Shown here: in pieces, positions 16,984 to 26,142 of the stretch
Numbering within the stretch: position 1 is the first letter of the stretch
Layout of the letters: each line of letters opens with the position of its first letter
Source: Candidatus Margulisiibacteriota bacterium
Lineage (GTDB): Bacteria > Margulisbacteria > WOR-1 > JAHJIW01
Length of the DNA stretch: 64,000 bases
Assembly: GCA_018823125.1 (NCBI GenBank)
Contig: JAHJIW010000009.1
Coordinates: 1-64,000, forward strand
Direction: 5' to 3'
Made by a program: the position numbers and the translations under genes
Notes under the pieces: generated by a model
What the model was told of the DNA's origin: nothing
The model's database searches: none
The model's input: only the letters and a program-made list of their open reading frames with translations

Positions 16984-18460
16984 ATTTAATGGCCTTTTCC
17001 AACCGCTCAATTACTTTTTCTTTACCCAAAACCTCAATTACATCATACATTCCAGGAGTAACTGCTCTTCCGGTTAATGCTAACCTCGCCGGATGAATGA
17101 CCCCTCCTAATTTTACTTTTAATTTTTCAGCTAAGCCTTTAAAAACGTCTTCAATGCTTGGTTTATCAAAAGTTTTAAGTTCGGATAGAGATCGTTTTAA
17201 ATCTTCCAGGATTTTTGTAGTTTCTTCGCCTTTAAAATGTTTAGCGGCGGCTTTTTCGTCATAGGAGGTAATGTCTTTAAAGAAATATTCGGAGGCCGGA
17301 ACAATATCGGTAATTAATCTAAGTCGTTCTTGCAGTACGGTGATAACTTTTTTAAGATAAGCGATGCCGGCGGCATCTTTATCATCGAGTTTTAGCTTGG
17401 GATAGGCTTTTTCCAGGTAGGGTAGAGCCAGATCAAAGATTCTTTCGGGGAGTGATTCTTTAATGTAATGGCTGTTGAGCCAGGTTAACTTATCCGAATC
17501 GAAAACCGCGGGGCTATTAGTAACTTTATCCAGAGTAAATAGTTCAATCAATTCTTTCCTGGAGAAAATTTCCTGATCTTTGTGTCCCCATCCCAGACGC
17601 GCCAAAAAATTCACCATGGCTTCGGGTAAAAAACCTTCCTTTGCGTATTCGGTTACCGATTGAGCCCCGTGTCTTTTGGATAAACGGGCTTTATCTTTAC
17701 CTAAAATCATGGGGATGTGGCCAAAGTGCGGTGGATTCCAACCAAAAGCCTGATAGATCTGGATTTGGCGGGGTGTATTAGACAAATGATCATCGCCGCG
17801 GATCACGTGCGATATTTCCATGAGGTGATCATCCACGACCGCAGCGAAATTATAAGTTGGAAAGCCATCTGATTTCATGATAATGAAGTCGTCGAGGAGT
17901 TCATTTTCAAATTTTACTTCACCGCGGCATAAATCGTTAAATATGGTTTTTCCTTCTTCCGGCATTTTAAAACGCAGCACTTTATTGCGGCGGCTTACGT
18001 GTAGTTCCTTAGCATCTTCGGCGTTGAGGAAGCGGCATTTCTTATTATATTTTGGAGCGGCTTTATTTTTAGCCGCTTTTTCTCTTTCCTTTTTTAATTC
18101 ATCAGTAGTACAGTAACAATAATAGGCTTTGCCTTCTTTAATTAATTGCTCAGCATATTTTTTGTAGATATGCAGGCGCTGGGTTTGAAAATAGGGTTCA
18201 AAGGGGCCGCCGTCGCGAGGGCCTTCTTCCCAGTAAATACCCAACCAACTTAGACCTTTCAAAATAGTTTCAACTGCTTCCTGGGTGGAGCGTTCCTGGT
18301 CGGTATCTTCAATCCTTAAGACAAACGTGCCGTCAAAATGTTTAGCAAAAAGCCAGTTAAAAAGCGCGGTGCGGGCTCCGCCCAGGTGCAAGGCTCCGGT
18401 GGGACTGGGCGCAAACCTGACCCTTACTGCTCCGTTGACGATTGTTTCTCGACTAGACAT
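16973..18460 (-). CDS. gltX: Glutamyl-tRNA synthetase
   Basis: Class I synthetase charging tRNA-Glu. The HIGH element is HLGG in FAPSPTGALHLGGARTAL (about 16-33), and the KMSKS element is ARLSKRHG (about 258-265). VIRGDDHLSNTPRQ is also present. Length (495) is normal for the bacterial enzyme. Whether it also charges tRNA-Gln cannot be told here. AAGGA sits about 10 bases before the ATG. Confidence 0.97.
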   Translation of the reverse strand: MSSRETIVNGAVRVRFAPSPTGALHLGGARTALFNWLFAKHFDGTFVLRIEDTDQERSTQEAVETILKGLSWLGIYWEEGPRDGGPFEPYFQTQRLHIYKKYAEQLIKEGKAYYCYCTTDELKKEREKAAKNKAAPKYNKKCRFLNAEDAKELHVSRRNKVLRFKMPEEGKTIFNDLCRGEVKFENELLDDFIIMKSDGFPTYNFAAVVDDHLMEISHVIRGDDHLSNTPRQIQIYQAFGWNPPHFGHIPMILGKDKARLSKRHGAQSVTEYAKEGFLPEAMVNFLARLGWGHKDQEIFSRKELIELFTLDKVTNSPAVFDSDKLTWLNSHYIKESLPERIFDLALPYLEKAYPKLKLDDKDAAGIAYLKKVITVLQERLRLITDIVPASEYFFKDITSYDEKAAAKHFKGEETTKILEDLKRSLSELKTFDKPSIEDVFKGLAEKLKVKLGGVIHPARLALTGRAVTPGMYDVIEVLGKEKVIERLEKAIKFMG

Positions 18461-18472
18461 ATATATAATTCC

Positions 18473-18501
18473 TTGTTCCCGGTTTCACGATAAAGTATAA
18501 T
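18473..18501 (+). promoter_or_regulatory. Sigma-70 type promoter of the PorV-like/SppA operon
   Basis: TTGTTC (18473-18478), 17 nt, TATAAT (18496-18501), giving a leader of roughly 50 bases before the gene at 18560. Confidence 0.6.
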
Positions 18502-18559
18502 CAGTTTAGTCAGTATCAGTATACATTTTTAGGCTCTATCTCATCAAGTGAGGAGCAGC

Positions 18560-19375
18560 GTGTTGAAGAAGATTGTATTAAGTTTAGGTTTTCTCCTTTT
18601 GTTTTCCACGGTTTCTTTTGCGGCTAACGACGGATTAATCTCAATTTTAAAAGACGGGGTGGGTGTCCGCTCTCTGGCGATGGGCGGAGCTTTTACCGCG
18701 ATCGCCAATGATCCTTCCACCGTATTTTATAATCCGGCCGGATTAGCTTATCAAAGTTTAGGGTTGATTCAGGGCTACGATGATATTAATCATCAGCAAA
18801 GTTCCGATTATGATCATACGTTTATTCTTTTTCACTCGATTGCATTTGGACACTGGCTAAAGAAAGATCTTAACGGAAACCTAAATGAAATTTATGCCTA
18901 TAGTATTGGACGCCGTGCTTCGCCAGACATCAGTTACGGAATTACACTCAAAAATGCTCAGTCTAATCAAGCGGGCGGCCAGATATTAGGGTACAGTTAT
19001 GATATTGGAATTTTGGGGGTCATTTCACCGCAATTTAGATGGGGTATTTTGGTGCAGGATATAATTGAAACTTTAGACGTTCCGGCCAGTTTTAGGGCCG
19101 GAGTGGCTTACGCCGTTTTTCCCACCATTATGCTGGCTTCGGATATCGAATTTAGAAATTTAAGAGCAGCGGCGGGCCCTGATATTTATGGTCATTTTGG
19201 CGTAGAAAATAAAATAACCGATGGTTTTGTAATTCGCGGCGGCTACGACCGCAATCATTTTACCGGCGGAGCATCGGTTGGGTTAGGTCCGGTAACAATC
19301 GAATACGGTCTGATTACGGCGACCGAAGGCAATACGTCTTCGGTGCAGATGTTAGGAATGAAGTACGGTCAATAA
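18560..19375 (+). CDS. PorV/PorQ-type outer-membrane beta-barrel protein
   Basis: A signal peptide (MLKKIVLSLGFLLLFSTVSFA) is followed by the family's N-terminal signature VGVRSLAMGGAFTAIANDPS and FYNPAGL. Alternating beta strands continue to the end. 272 residues, shorter than PorV itself. I chose GTG 18560 because it aligns with the MLKK start of the next gene; TTG 18563 has better spacing from AGGAG (18551-18555), and GTG 18548 overlaps that site and is rejected. It sits 12 bases before a second barrel gene fused to a protease, so the two probably act together in the outer membrane. Confidence 0.85.
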   Translation: MLKKIVLSLGFLLLFSTVSFAANDGLISILKDGVGVRSLAMGGAFTAIANDPSTVFYNPAGLAYQSLGLIQGYDDINHQQSSDYDHTFILFHSIAFGHWLKKDLNGNLNEIYAYSIGRRASPDISYGITLKNAQSNQAGGQILGYSYDIGILGVISPQFRWGILVQDIIETLDVPASFRAGVAYAVFPTIMLASDIEFRNLRAAAGPDIYGHFGVENKITDGFVIRGGYDRNHFTGGASVGLGPVTIEYGLITATEGNTSSVQMLGMKYGQ

Positions 19376-19387
19376 ATGGAGGTTTAT

Positions 19388-21805
19388 ATGCTCAAAAAGT
19401 TTATTTATTTACTGATTTTAATTTTAATATTTTCCGGTGCCGCTTTTGCGGATCTTACTGATGATCTTTTTAGGCAGGGGATGGGGATCAGGGCGATGGG
19501 GATGGGGGGAGCAGCTACCGCGGTGGGCGGCGATGCCAGCTCCATTTTTTATAATCCGGCCGGCCTTTCCGATTTGATATTTGAGTATGCGGTAGGCGCC
19601 ACCGATTTAGATCAAGCCGATTATACCGCCAGTCGATACGACCTTTTAAGTATTGGCCCCTTTGCCTATGGAAATTTCGGTTTATCTACATCGCAAGAAT
19701 CGGCGTCAACCGTAATGTACGGTTTTGGCGCCAAGGGGATGGGAGGTTTTAACTGGGGAGTTGCCTACAAAACAGCCCGTTGGAATTTGCTGACCGGAAA
19801 CGGTGAAGGCTGGTCCGCAGATTTGGGAATCCTCTTAAAGATTACGCCGGCGCTTTCGCTTGGTGTGGTGGGACAGGAAATTGCTTTTCAGCGCGGGTTT
19901 CTTGCTCCATCTGCTACGCGAGTTGGCATGGCCCTGATGCCGCTGCTTGATCGTATGCTTTTTGCGGCAGACGTGGAGATTGACGAAGGCCGCCGCAGGG
20001 AAAATTTATCCCATTTCGGGATGGAACTTGAAATTACCAAAGGATTAATCGGTCGGGTAGGCAGTGACCGCGGGCTAATGACGGCGGGAGCCACCTTTCA
20101 ATTCCCGCTGATTGCATTTGAATACGGCATGAAAAATCGCGGCGGATCCCAGGGGTTAATCCAGCGTTTTGGCGGAACCATCCGTTTTGTAAAAAAGCGC
20201 GAAAGAAGCTTTTCTATCTTTGGACCGAAAGAATATGTAGAAATTGATCTGCGGGGAGCAGTTTCGGGTGGAACGGATAGTTACAGTATTTTAGGCGGCT
20301 ATTGTCGCGGATTAGATAGTATTCTTTCAACCCTGCGCCAGGCCAGTCGCGATCCTGGATTGCAGGGTATTTTTATTAAGATATCTGACTTTCAATCCGG
20401 GTTGGGTGGTCAGGCTGTGGTGCAGGAAATCCGGGGTGAACTTGAGGCGGCCAAAGAGTCGGGCAAGAAGATTGTAGTTTATATTGAAAGCTCCGCTTTG
20501 GGAGATGGATATTATTTAGCCAGCGTCGGCGACAAAATTATTGCACCCCAGGGAGCCTCGCTGGGTGGCCTAGCCAAAAAAGTTGAAATAACCCGCATCA
20601 AAGAACTTTACGAAAAATTAGGCATTGAATGGCAGCTTTTTGCTGAGGGTAAAAACAAAACTACCTTCTCCGGACTAACCGAGGGATTGACCCCGGGACA
20701 AAGAGAAATTTTAAAAGGCGTAGTGGATGACTTATACCGCCAAATGCTAACCGACATTTCTGAAGACCGTGAAATTGAACTGGCCCGGCTGAAAGAAATT
20801 GGCGACGGCCGGGTTTTGACCGCCAAGGAAGCCCAGGAACTTGGTTTAATTGATGAAATTGGTTACTTAGATACCGCAAAAAAGATTGCCGCCGAACTAA
20901 TTGATACTAAAGAAGAGATTCAGCTGGTTAAGCCCCAAAACTTAATGCCCGAAAAAGACATGCAGGATTATCTTTTCTCGTATTTTAATAAGGTAGCGGT
21001 GATCGAAGTTGATGGCGAAATTACCATCGGAGGCAGCGGTGATAATTTATTATTTGGAGGCCGTTATATCGGAGCCGACACCGTTTCCGAAAACATCCGC
21101 AAAGCCACCGAAGATACCCAGGTTAAAGCGATCATTTTAAGAGTAAACAGCCCAGGTGGTTCGGCCATTGCTTCGGGACAAATCTACGAAGAAATAAAAA
21201 GGGCCAGAGAAAAAGGAAAAATTGTGGTGACTTCCATGGGAGATGTCGGAGCTTCCGGAGGATATTATATTGCCTGCGCCTCCAATTATATTGTGGCTAA
21301 TCCGGGAACCATAACCGGAAGCATCGGCGTGATCGGAGCCTTGCCCATCATGTCCGGTTTTTACGAAAAGTTTGGTATTAAAAAAGAAGTGGTCAAAGAG
21401 GGAAAATATGCGGACATGTTTTCGGGTCTGCGTAAGTTAACTCCGGAGGAAATCGAATCGATCCGCGTTTTACAAAAAGATACTTATGACGAATTTTTAG
21501 CTAAAGTAATCGCAGGCAGAGAGCTGCCTACGGCAGAAGTAAAAGCCATTGCCGACGGCCGCATCTTAACCGGACATCAGGCTTATGAATTAGGCCTGGT
21601 GGATGAATTAGGTGGTTTTCAAACCGCAATTAACCTGGCTAAGCAGGAAGCCCATATCCGCGGAGAGCCGGTTTTAGTTTATTATGGCCGTCAACCGGGC
21701 TTATTTGTTCAGGTTGGCTCCACGATGCTGCAAATGATGGGACTGGAGAACGGAATTTTACCTGAGGTAAATAAGGGCGAACTGACCGAACTGAAGCTTT
21801 ATTGA
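19388..21805 (+). CDS. PorV-type barrel fused to SppA (S49) protease
   Basis: 805 residues. A signal peptide ends near 21 (SGAAFA). Residues about 22-270 are a PorV-like barrel domain (MGIRAMGMGGAATAVGGDAS, FYNPAGL). The remainder is a two-domain SppA of the 67-kDa type. The N-terminal S49 domain (about 285-520) holds the expected general base K383 in YYLASVGDK. The C-terminal domain (about 540-760) holds nucleophile S623 in GDVGASGGYY, plus VNSPGGSA. Both catalytic residues are present, so activity is likely. Normal SppA is anchored in the inner membrane; this architecture would place it at the outer membrane facing the periplasm. ATG 19388 is chosen over 19376 because GGAGG lies between them. 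Confidence 0.9.
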   Translation: MLKKFIYLLILILIFSGAAFADLTDDLFRQGMGIRAMGMGGAATAVGGDASSIFYNPAGLSDLIFEYAVGATDLDQADYTASRYDLLSIGPFAYGNFGLSTSQESASTVMYGFGAKGMGGFNWGVAYKTARWNLLTGNGEGWSADLGILLKITPALSLGVVGQEIAFQRGFLAPSATRVGMALMPLLDRMLFAADVEIDEGRRRENLSHFGMELEITKGLIGRVGSDRGLMTAGATFQFPLIAFEYGMKNRGGSQGLIQRFGGTIRFVKKRERSFSIFGPKEYVEIDLRGAVSGGTDSYSILGGYCRGLDSILSTLRQASRDPGLQGIFIKISDFQSGLGGQAVVQEIRGELEAAKESGKKIVVYIESSALGDGYYLASVGDKIIAPQGASLGGLAKKVEITRIKELYEKLGIEWQLFAEGKNKTTFSGLTEGLTPGQREILKGVVDDLYRQMLTDISEDREIELARLKEIGDGRVLTAKEAQELGLIDEIGYLDTAKKIAAELIDTKEEIQLVKPQNLMPEKDMQDYLFSYFNKVAVIEVDGEITIGGSGDNLLFGGRYIGADTVSENIRKATEDTQVKAIILRVNSPGGSAIASGQIYEEIKRAREKGKIVVTSMGDVGASGGYYIACASNYIVANPGTITGSIGVIGALPIMSGFYEKFGIKKEVVKEGKYADMFSGLRKLTPEEIESIRVLQKDTYDEFLAKVIAGRELPTAEVKAIADGRILTGHQAYELGLVDELGGFQTAINLAKQEAHIRGEPVLVYYGRQPGLFVQVGSTMLQMMGLENGILPEVNKGELTELKLY

Positions 21806-21808
21806 GGA

Positions 21809-22075
21809 TTATTTTTCGGCGCGCTTTAGGTAATTGATGTTATTGGGATAAACCATGTCTAGTTCTTCTCTGGCGATTGCGGCAACCCGTTCGAGCGAGC
21901 TTTTTTCCGAAACTTTGGCTGCCAGCGACAGGTTTTCGGCGTGCATTTTATCAAATTCGATTTTTATTTCTTCAATCTGATATTTAATTTCCATGCTTTT
22001 GGTAAAAATTCCCAGGTGGATGACTGCCAGGGTTACTAAAAATATTAAAATGATAATGGCTTGGCCGATTTTCAT
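21809..22075 (-). CDS. ftsL: FtsL/DivIC-like septum protein
   Basis: 88 residues with one N-terminal membrane segment (about 5-25) and a short coiled coil (about 30-65, YQIEEIKIEFDKMHAENLSL). This is the layout of FtsL and DivIC, small bitopic division proteins that bind FtsQ/DivIB. Sequence conservation in the family is low, so the name rests on size, topology and position directly after rsmH (4-base overlap), where ftsL lies in most division-and-cell-wall clusters. The penicillin-binding protein that usually follows is absent. Confidence 0.8.
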   Translation of the reverse strand: MKIGQAIIILIFLVTLAVIHLGIFTKSMEIKYQIEEIKIEFDKMHAENLSLAAKVSEKSSLERVAAIAREELDMVYPNNINYLKRAEK

Positions 22076-22992
22076 AATTTTTCTGCCGCGCGTAACTTCG
22101 CGCTCTTAGCTCTGGGATTTAATTTTACCTCTTCGTCAGAGGCCGTGCTGGGTTTTTTGGTTAATATTTTCAGGCTTTTTTTGTGTTTGCAAAGACAAGC
22201 TGGAATTTTTGGATCACAAATACAATCTTTAGCTTCGGTTTTGAAAAATTCTTTTACAATTTTATCTTCCAGTGAATGATAGGCAATTACTACCAGGCGC
22301 CCCTTAGGTTTTAGGGTGCTTAATGCTTTGGGGAGGGCGGCGGCTAAATTATCCAGCTCCATATTGACTGCAATACGCAGGGCCTGAAAAACCCGGGCTT
22401 GAGAGTGGCGTACGTGTGCGGGATTGTTATCAGGAATTGCGGCTTTAACGATGCGGGCCAGATCCTCGGTAGTGCCGATATAATTTTGTTTGCGGGCGAT
22501 GATGATTTTTTTGGCAATTTTTGCCGCAAACCGTTCTCCCCCGTAGTTTCTTATAATGTCGCTGAGATCTTCAAGCGCAATATTGTTGATGATTCCCTTT
22601 GCGGTAGCCGAAATGCCTTTATTCATCCGCATGTCTAAGGGACCCGCCTTGGAAAAGCTGAAACCACGCTCTCCCGTATCAATTTGATGCGAAGAAACGC
22701 CCAGATCCAGGAGGATTCCATTAACTTTACCGGCTATGCATTCATCGATCCGGGCAAAATTACCGTGCATCAGCTTAAGGTTTTTTCCGTCTAAGGCGGA
22801 TTTGAATTTTATTTTACAAAATTCAATCGCTTCCGGATCACGGTCTAAGCCAATAACTTTGGCGCCGGCTTTTAACAGCGCTGCGGTGTGGCCGCCGCCC
22901 CCCAGGGTACCATCGATAAAAATTTTTCCTTTTTTGGGCTTAAGGATGGCGAGTGTTTCTTTTAGTAGGGCAGGGATATGATAAGTAGTCAT
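22072..22992 (-). CDS. rsmH: 16S rRNA (cytosine-1402-N4)-methyltransferase RsmH
   Basis: SAM-dependent methyltransferase acting on C1402 of 16S rRNA. Visible blocks are HIPALLKET at the start, DGTLGGGGHT (SAM loop, about 28-37), ILLDLGVSSHQID, ERGFSF, PLDMRM and HSLEDKIVK. Full length (306). No ribosome-binding site lies before the ATG; TATAAT ends 8 bases upstream, so translation is probably leaderless. First gene of a two-gene unit with ftsL, divergent from trpC. Confidence 0.96.
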   Translation of the reverse strand: MTTYHIPALLKETLAILKPKKGKIFIDGTLGGGGHTAALLKAGAKVIGLDRDPEAIEFCKIKFKSALDGKNLKLMHGNFARIDECIAGKVNGILLDLGVSSHQIDTGERGFSFSKAGPLDMRMNKGISATAKGIINNIALEDLSDIIRNYGGERFAAKIAKKIIIARKQNYIGTTEDLARIVKAAIPDNNPAHVRHSQARVFQALRIAVNMELDNLAAALPKALSTLKPKGRLVVIAYHSLEDKIVKEFFKTEAKDCICDPKIPACLCKHKKSLKILTKKPSTASDEEVKLNPRAKSAKLRAAEKL

Positions 22993-23000
22993 GCCCTTAG

Positions 23001-23006
23001 ATTATA
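23001..23006 (-). promoter_or_regulatory. -10 box of rsmH, probable leaderless transcript
   Basis: TATAAT on the minus strand ends 8 bases before the rsmH ATG, in a region with no ribosome-binding site. Confidence 0.5.
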
Positions 23007-23043
23007 CCTTAAATATTTGCTATTTTTCTAGAGTTATCCAAGC

Positions 23044-23049
23044 TATAAT
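23044..23049 (+). promoter_or_regulatory. -10 box of trpC, probable leaderless transcript
   Basis: TATAAT followed by GCCTTT and then the trpC ATG. No ribosome-binding site. The arrangement is almost base-for-base that of fur (TATAAT-GCCTAC-ATG). No convincing -35 was found. Confidence 0.5.
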
Positions 23050-23055
23050 GCCTTT

Positions 23056-23814
23056 ATGATTTTAGATGATATCCTTAAGGTAAAAGAACAAGAAGTTAAG
23101 AACCTCCCGCTGGCTATGTTGAAAGCGGCGGTAAAAAATGTTTCACCCGCTAACGCTTTTCCCGCCAAAAAAGATGGCTTCATGATCATTGCCGAAATTA
23201 AAAAAGCTTCTCCATCCAAAGGGGTGCTTAAGGAAGATCTTGATCCGGTGGTATTGGCGAAGCAATATCTGGCGGGCGGAGCCAAAGCGGTTTCCGTTCT
23301 GACTGACCGGCAATTTTTTCAGGGGCACCTGGATTATATCCGCCGGATTAAAACCGAAGTTGATATTCCCATCCTCCGCAAAGATTTTATTATTTCCGAG
23401 GCCCAAATCTACGAATCACGCATTGCCGGCGCCGATGCCATTTTGCTGATTGCCAGAATATTAGACGAAGATCAATTATCTAAATTTGTTGATCTTTCAA
23501 AATCTTTGGGAATGAGCTGCGTAGTTGAGGTTCATGACGATGCGGATGTGGTTAAGGCGCTCAAGACTAACGCGGATATTATTGGCATCAACAACCGCGA
23601 CCTCAATAATTTCGAAGTAGATATCCGAACTACGCTGGGCATCTTAAAAAACTTTCCACAACTCAAAGAAAAAACCCTGATCGCAGAAAGCGGCATCAAA
23701 AGCAAACAAGAAATTGACGTTTTAAAAACTAACGGGGTAGCGGGGGCGCTGATCGGGGAATCTTTAATTAAAGCTGCGGATCCCGCGGCTAAATTGAAAG
23801 AGTTTTTAGCATAA
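23056..23814 (+). CDS. trpC: Indole-3-glycerol phosphate synthase
   Basis: Closes the indole ring in tryptophan synthesis. Barrel motifs are IAEIKKASPSKG (about 40-51), RKDFI, GINNRDL and IAESGI. 252 residues, normal for the monofunctional enzyme. trpF follows after 1 base. The remaining trp genes are not in the window. Confidence 0.96.
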   Translation: MILDDILKVKEQEVKNLPLAMLKAAVKNVSPANAFPAKKDGFMIIAEIKKASPSKGVLKEDLDPVVLAKQYLAGGAKAVSVLTDRQFFQGHLDYIRRIKTEVDIPILRKDFIISEAQIYESRIAGADAILLIARILDEDQLSKFVDLSKSLGMSCVVEVHDDADVVKALKTNADIIGINNRDLNNFEVDIRTTLGILKNFPQLKEKTLIAESGIKSKQEIDVLKTNGVAGALIGESLIKAADPAAKLKEFLA

Positions 23815-23815
23815 C

Positions 23816-24427
23816 ATGAAGATTAAAATCTGTGGAATAACTAGCCTGGCGGATGCCAAAGCCGCCGCCTCACTGCAAGCCGACTTTTTAGGTTTCATTT
23901 TTGCCAAAAGCCCGCGTAAGATATCAGTGGCGCGGGCCGAGCGCATCATTTATCGTTTGCCCATCGATGTAAAAGCAGTCGGGGTGTTTGTGAATGAAGA
24001 TGCGGATAAAGTAAATCAGGTGGTCTGCCGCCTGGCACTGCCTTACGTGCAGTTGCACGGTGATGAATCACCGGAGTATTGTGCAAAAATTAAGACCCGG
24101 GTGATCAAAGTTATCCGTCCCCGCTCTCGAAAAGATCTTGAAGAAATAAAAAAGTATAAAGATGTTTTTGCGGTTTTGCTGGATACCTACTCTAAAACCA
24201 AACGCGGCGGTACCGGGAAAACTTTAGACTGGAAATTGGCCAAAGAAGCTAAAAAATATCATCCACACATCATGCTTTCGGGTGGTTTGACCCCGGAAAA
24301 TGTGGCCGAGGCAGTTAAAAAAGTTAAACCTTTTGCGGTCGATGTCTCTTCCGGAGTAGAAAAGAGCCCCGGCAAAAAAAATATTCAAGGTTTGCGCAAA
24401 TTTATCCATAATGCTAGAATCGGTTAG
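23816..24427 (+). CDS. trpF: Phosphoribosylanthranilate isomerase
   Basis: Performs the Amadori rearrangement before TrpC in tryptophan synthesis. Motifs are KICGIT with the catalytic Cys (residue 6), QLHGDE, LLDTYSK-RGGTGK (catalytic Asp), SGGLTPENV and VDVSSGVE. Full length (203). Lies between trpC and a small unknown gene with almost no spacing, so all three are probably one transcript. Confidence 0.96.
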   Translation: MKIKICGITSLADAKAAASLQADFLGFIFAKSPRKISVARAERIIYRLPIDVKAVGVFVNEDADKVNQVVCRLALPYVQLHGDESPEYCAKIKTRVIKVIRPRSRKDLEEIKKYKDVFAVLLDTYSKTKRGGTGKTLDWKLAKEAKKYHPHIMLSGGLTPENVAEAVKKVKPFAVDVSSGVEKSPGKKNIQGLRKFIHNARIG

Positions 24428-24429
24428 TC

Positions 24430-24894
24430 ATGGAAGAAAAAGATAAAAATAAATTACAAATAATCATCAACGACGGCATTGTTTATAAGAAGAAAGACAT
24501 GCTGATCCTTTTGCGCGACCTGGGAAAAGTTTCTTATTATGAAATCACCGGGGATGGAGTAAAAGCTTTAGGTAAAGGCTACATTATGCGGCTGTGCAGC
24601 AATAGTGAAGAACCCTCGCTTTTCTTACACGGTAGAATTTACATTAATGTTTCTGCTTTTGATTTTCTCAAATTAAAAAGTGATAAAAGCAAAAAAAACA
24701 CGATCTTCGAATTACATAGTGCTAGCCGCATCATGCGCTTAGTTCCCGAAGAAATCCTCAAACCTTTTCCTTCACTCGAAAAAGATTTCTTTGGCGAAAA
24801 AACTGTCGGTGGTTTTGTCGACGATCTTTTCCCCCCGGATGACTTAAGCGGCCCCCCTGATTTTATGGGCGGCGGCGGTTTTATCGGCAACTAA
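24430..24894 (+). CDS. Unknown protein in the trpC-trpF transcript
   Basis: 154 residues, soluble. The first 115 residues are mixed alpha/beta (DGIVYKKKDMLILLRDLG, YINVSAFDFLKL). The last 40 are Pro/Gly/Asp-rich and probably disordered (FPPDDLSGPPDFMGGGGF). No family recognised. It starts 2 bases after trpF. Physical linkage to tryptophan genes is the only functional hint, and it may be accidental. Confidence 0.72.
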   Translation: MEEKDKNKLQIIINDGIVYKKKDMLILLRDLGKVSYYEITGDGVKALGKGYIMRLCSNSEEPSLFLHGRIYINVSAFDFLKLKSDKSKKNTIFELHSASRIMRLVPEEILKPFPSLEKDFFGEKTVGGFVDDLFPPDDLSGPPDFMGGGGFIGN

Positions 24895-24915
24895 CGAAAT
24901 ATTTTCCCCAAAAAG

Positions 24916-24943
24916 TGAAATTTTCATAACGACATCGCGATAA
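24916..24943 (+). promoter_or_regulatory. Sigma-28-like promoter, site 3
   Basis: TGAAATTT (24916-24923), 12 nt, CGCGATAA (24936-24943), 31 bases before the ATG of the next unknown gene. Confidence 0.7.
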
Positions 24944-24974
24944 ATAATTAACATTCATATTAAAGGAGTTAATT

Positions 24975-25760
24975 ATGCCATCCAGAAAAGTAGTTGTTCA
25001 CGATAGAAGTGCCTCCATGCAAAAGTGGGGAAATTGGTTTCAACAGATGGATCAGGTTAAAAGACACACGATACCGCAAGAAAGAGCTCGTGGTAAAGGT
25101 GCTATTGGTGATATGTTGGCCTGCCAGGCGGACGGCCAAGTAGTTTTTGGGGCTGCAGCTTACGGCGAGAATGAATTAAGCGGAGGGCCTAAGCTTAGCG
25201 CTCGCGGGCTTTCTATTAAGGATGCCAGAAAACAAAGAGCAGAATTTGAAACGGCTTTTGACGCATTGGCCGGATATATTGAATTAGAAGATCGAAGAGG
25301 AGGAAGGGAAGCCGTTGATTACTTTGGCGTTAGGAAAAGTGGGGATCTTCTCGAAGTGTGGAGGGGAAGACAAAATGGCGGTGGTACCGTACCTACCTTT
25401 ACCTTTACTGCATATGGCGAAAATCAGTTTAATGTTTGGATGCGTAATTTTGTCGGCGAGTTACCTGAAGATGTATTACATACTAACTTAGAATGGGTTA
25501 CTCAAGGCCGTGTTATGTGCCGGATGTTAGGGGCTTTGCCTTGTGCGATTATTAGAGATGGAACAGAGACGACCGACAGGAGAAACACAACTGTATTTTG
25601 GAGTACTATGCATACCAGGGCGGGCGAGCTTAGCTCATTTCTACAAACCTGGGAGCCGCGAAAAGGCTTTGGCGCCGCAGCTTCATTTTGGTCTAGAGTT
25701 GGTGATTATTTTGATCACTGGGGATCCAAACCGATTGAAATATTTACCTTTAATGAATAA
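24975..25760 (+). CDS. Unknown protein under sigma-28-like promoter
   Basis: 261 residues, soluble, no signal peptide. The N-terminus is basic (MPSRKVVVHDRSA). Tryptophan and aromatic residues are frequent (WGNWFQQM, FWSRVGDYFDHWG). A central stretch is basic and charged (IELEDRRGGREAVDYFG). I recognise no domain and see no clear similarity to the other sigma-28-like genes. AAGGAG lies 8 bases before the ATG. Its own promoter and a second identical-type promoter immediately downstream suggest it is monocistronic. Confidence 0.75.
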   Translation: MPSRKVVVHDRSASMQKWGNWFQQMDQVKRHTIPQERARGKGAIGDMLACQADGQVVFGAAAYGENELSGGPKLSARGLSIKDARKQRAEFETAFDALAGYIELEDRRGGREAVDYFGVRKSGDLLEVWRGRQNGGGTVPTFTFTAYGENQFNVWMRNFVGELPEDVLHTNLEWVTQGRVMCRMLGALPCAIIRDGTETTDRRNTTVFWSTMHTRAGELSSFLQTWEPRKGFGAAASFWSRVGDYFDHWGSKPIEIFTFNE

Positions 25761-25779
25761 AAATTACTAGCTATAATCT

Positions 25780-25807
25780 GAAATTTCCCTCCATTTTTGA
25801 CGATATA
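25780..25807 (+). promoter_or_regulatory. Sigma-28-like promoter, site 4
   Basis: TGAAATTT (25780-25787), 12 nt, GACGATAT (25800-25807). The next bases, ATATACAGAGAGAG, resemble the start of the transcript after site 6 (ATATAGTAGAGAGAG). Confidence 0.7.
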
Positions 25808-25854
25808 TATACAGAGAGAGTTGAGCTTAAAAATTCCTAAGAGGAGTGAGAGCC

Positions 25855-26142
25855 ATGGAAACTATAAATATACAATTAGACCGAGAGTTTTTCAAACAAG
25901 CCATTGATCAGTTAACCCATCAGAACAAAGCCGAAAACTTTTTTGATTTTGAAGACCGCTTAATTAACGAAATTGTAGAAATCTGCAAAAAGTATCCTGC
26001 ACACGTTGCCCGCAAGTTTGTAATTAAAATCCGCGATGTTGTTAACGAAGAAATTGAAGCGGCCATCCATGTTGAACCTTATCTGAAAAGTTTGAGGAAC
26101 AGCATCAACGGAGCGGTTTCTTCAGTTTTGAGATTTATCTAA
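25855..26142 (+). CDS. Small unknown protein under sigma-28-like promoter
   Basis: 95 residues, mostly helical and charged (LDREFFKQAIDQLTHQ, FEDRLINEIVEICKKYP), no membrane segment. ATG 25855 is chosen over GTG 25846 because GAGGAG (25841-25846) is well placed for it. Family not recognised. Its final 21 bases overlap the 3' end of rnfG on the other strand, and it occupies the place where rnfE would normally follow rnfG. Confidence 0.75.
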   Translation: METINIQLDREFFKQAIDQLTHQNKAENFFDFEDRLINEIVEICKKYPAHVARKFVIKIRDVVNEEIEAAIHVEPYLKSLRNSINGAVSSVLRFI

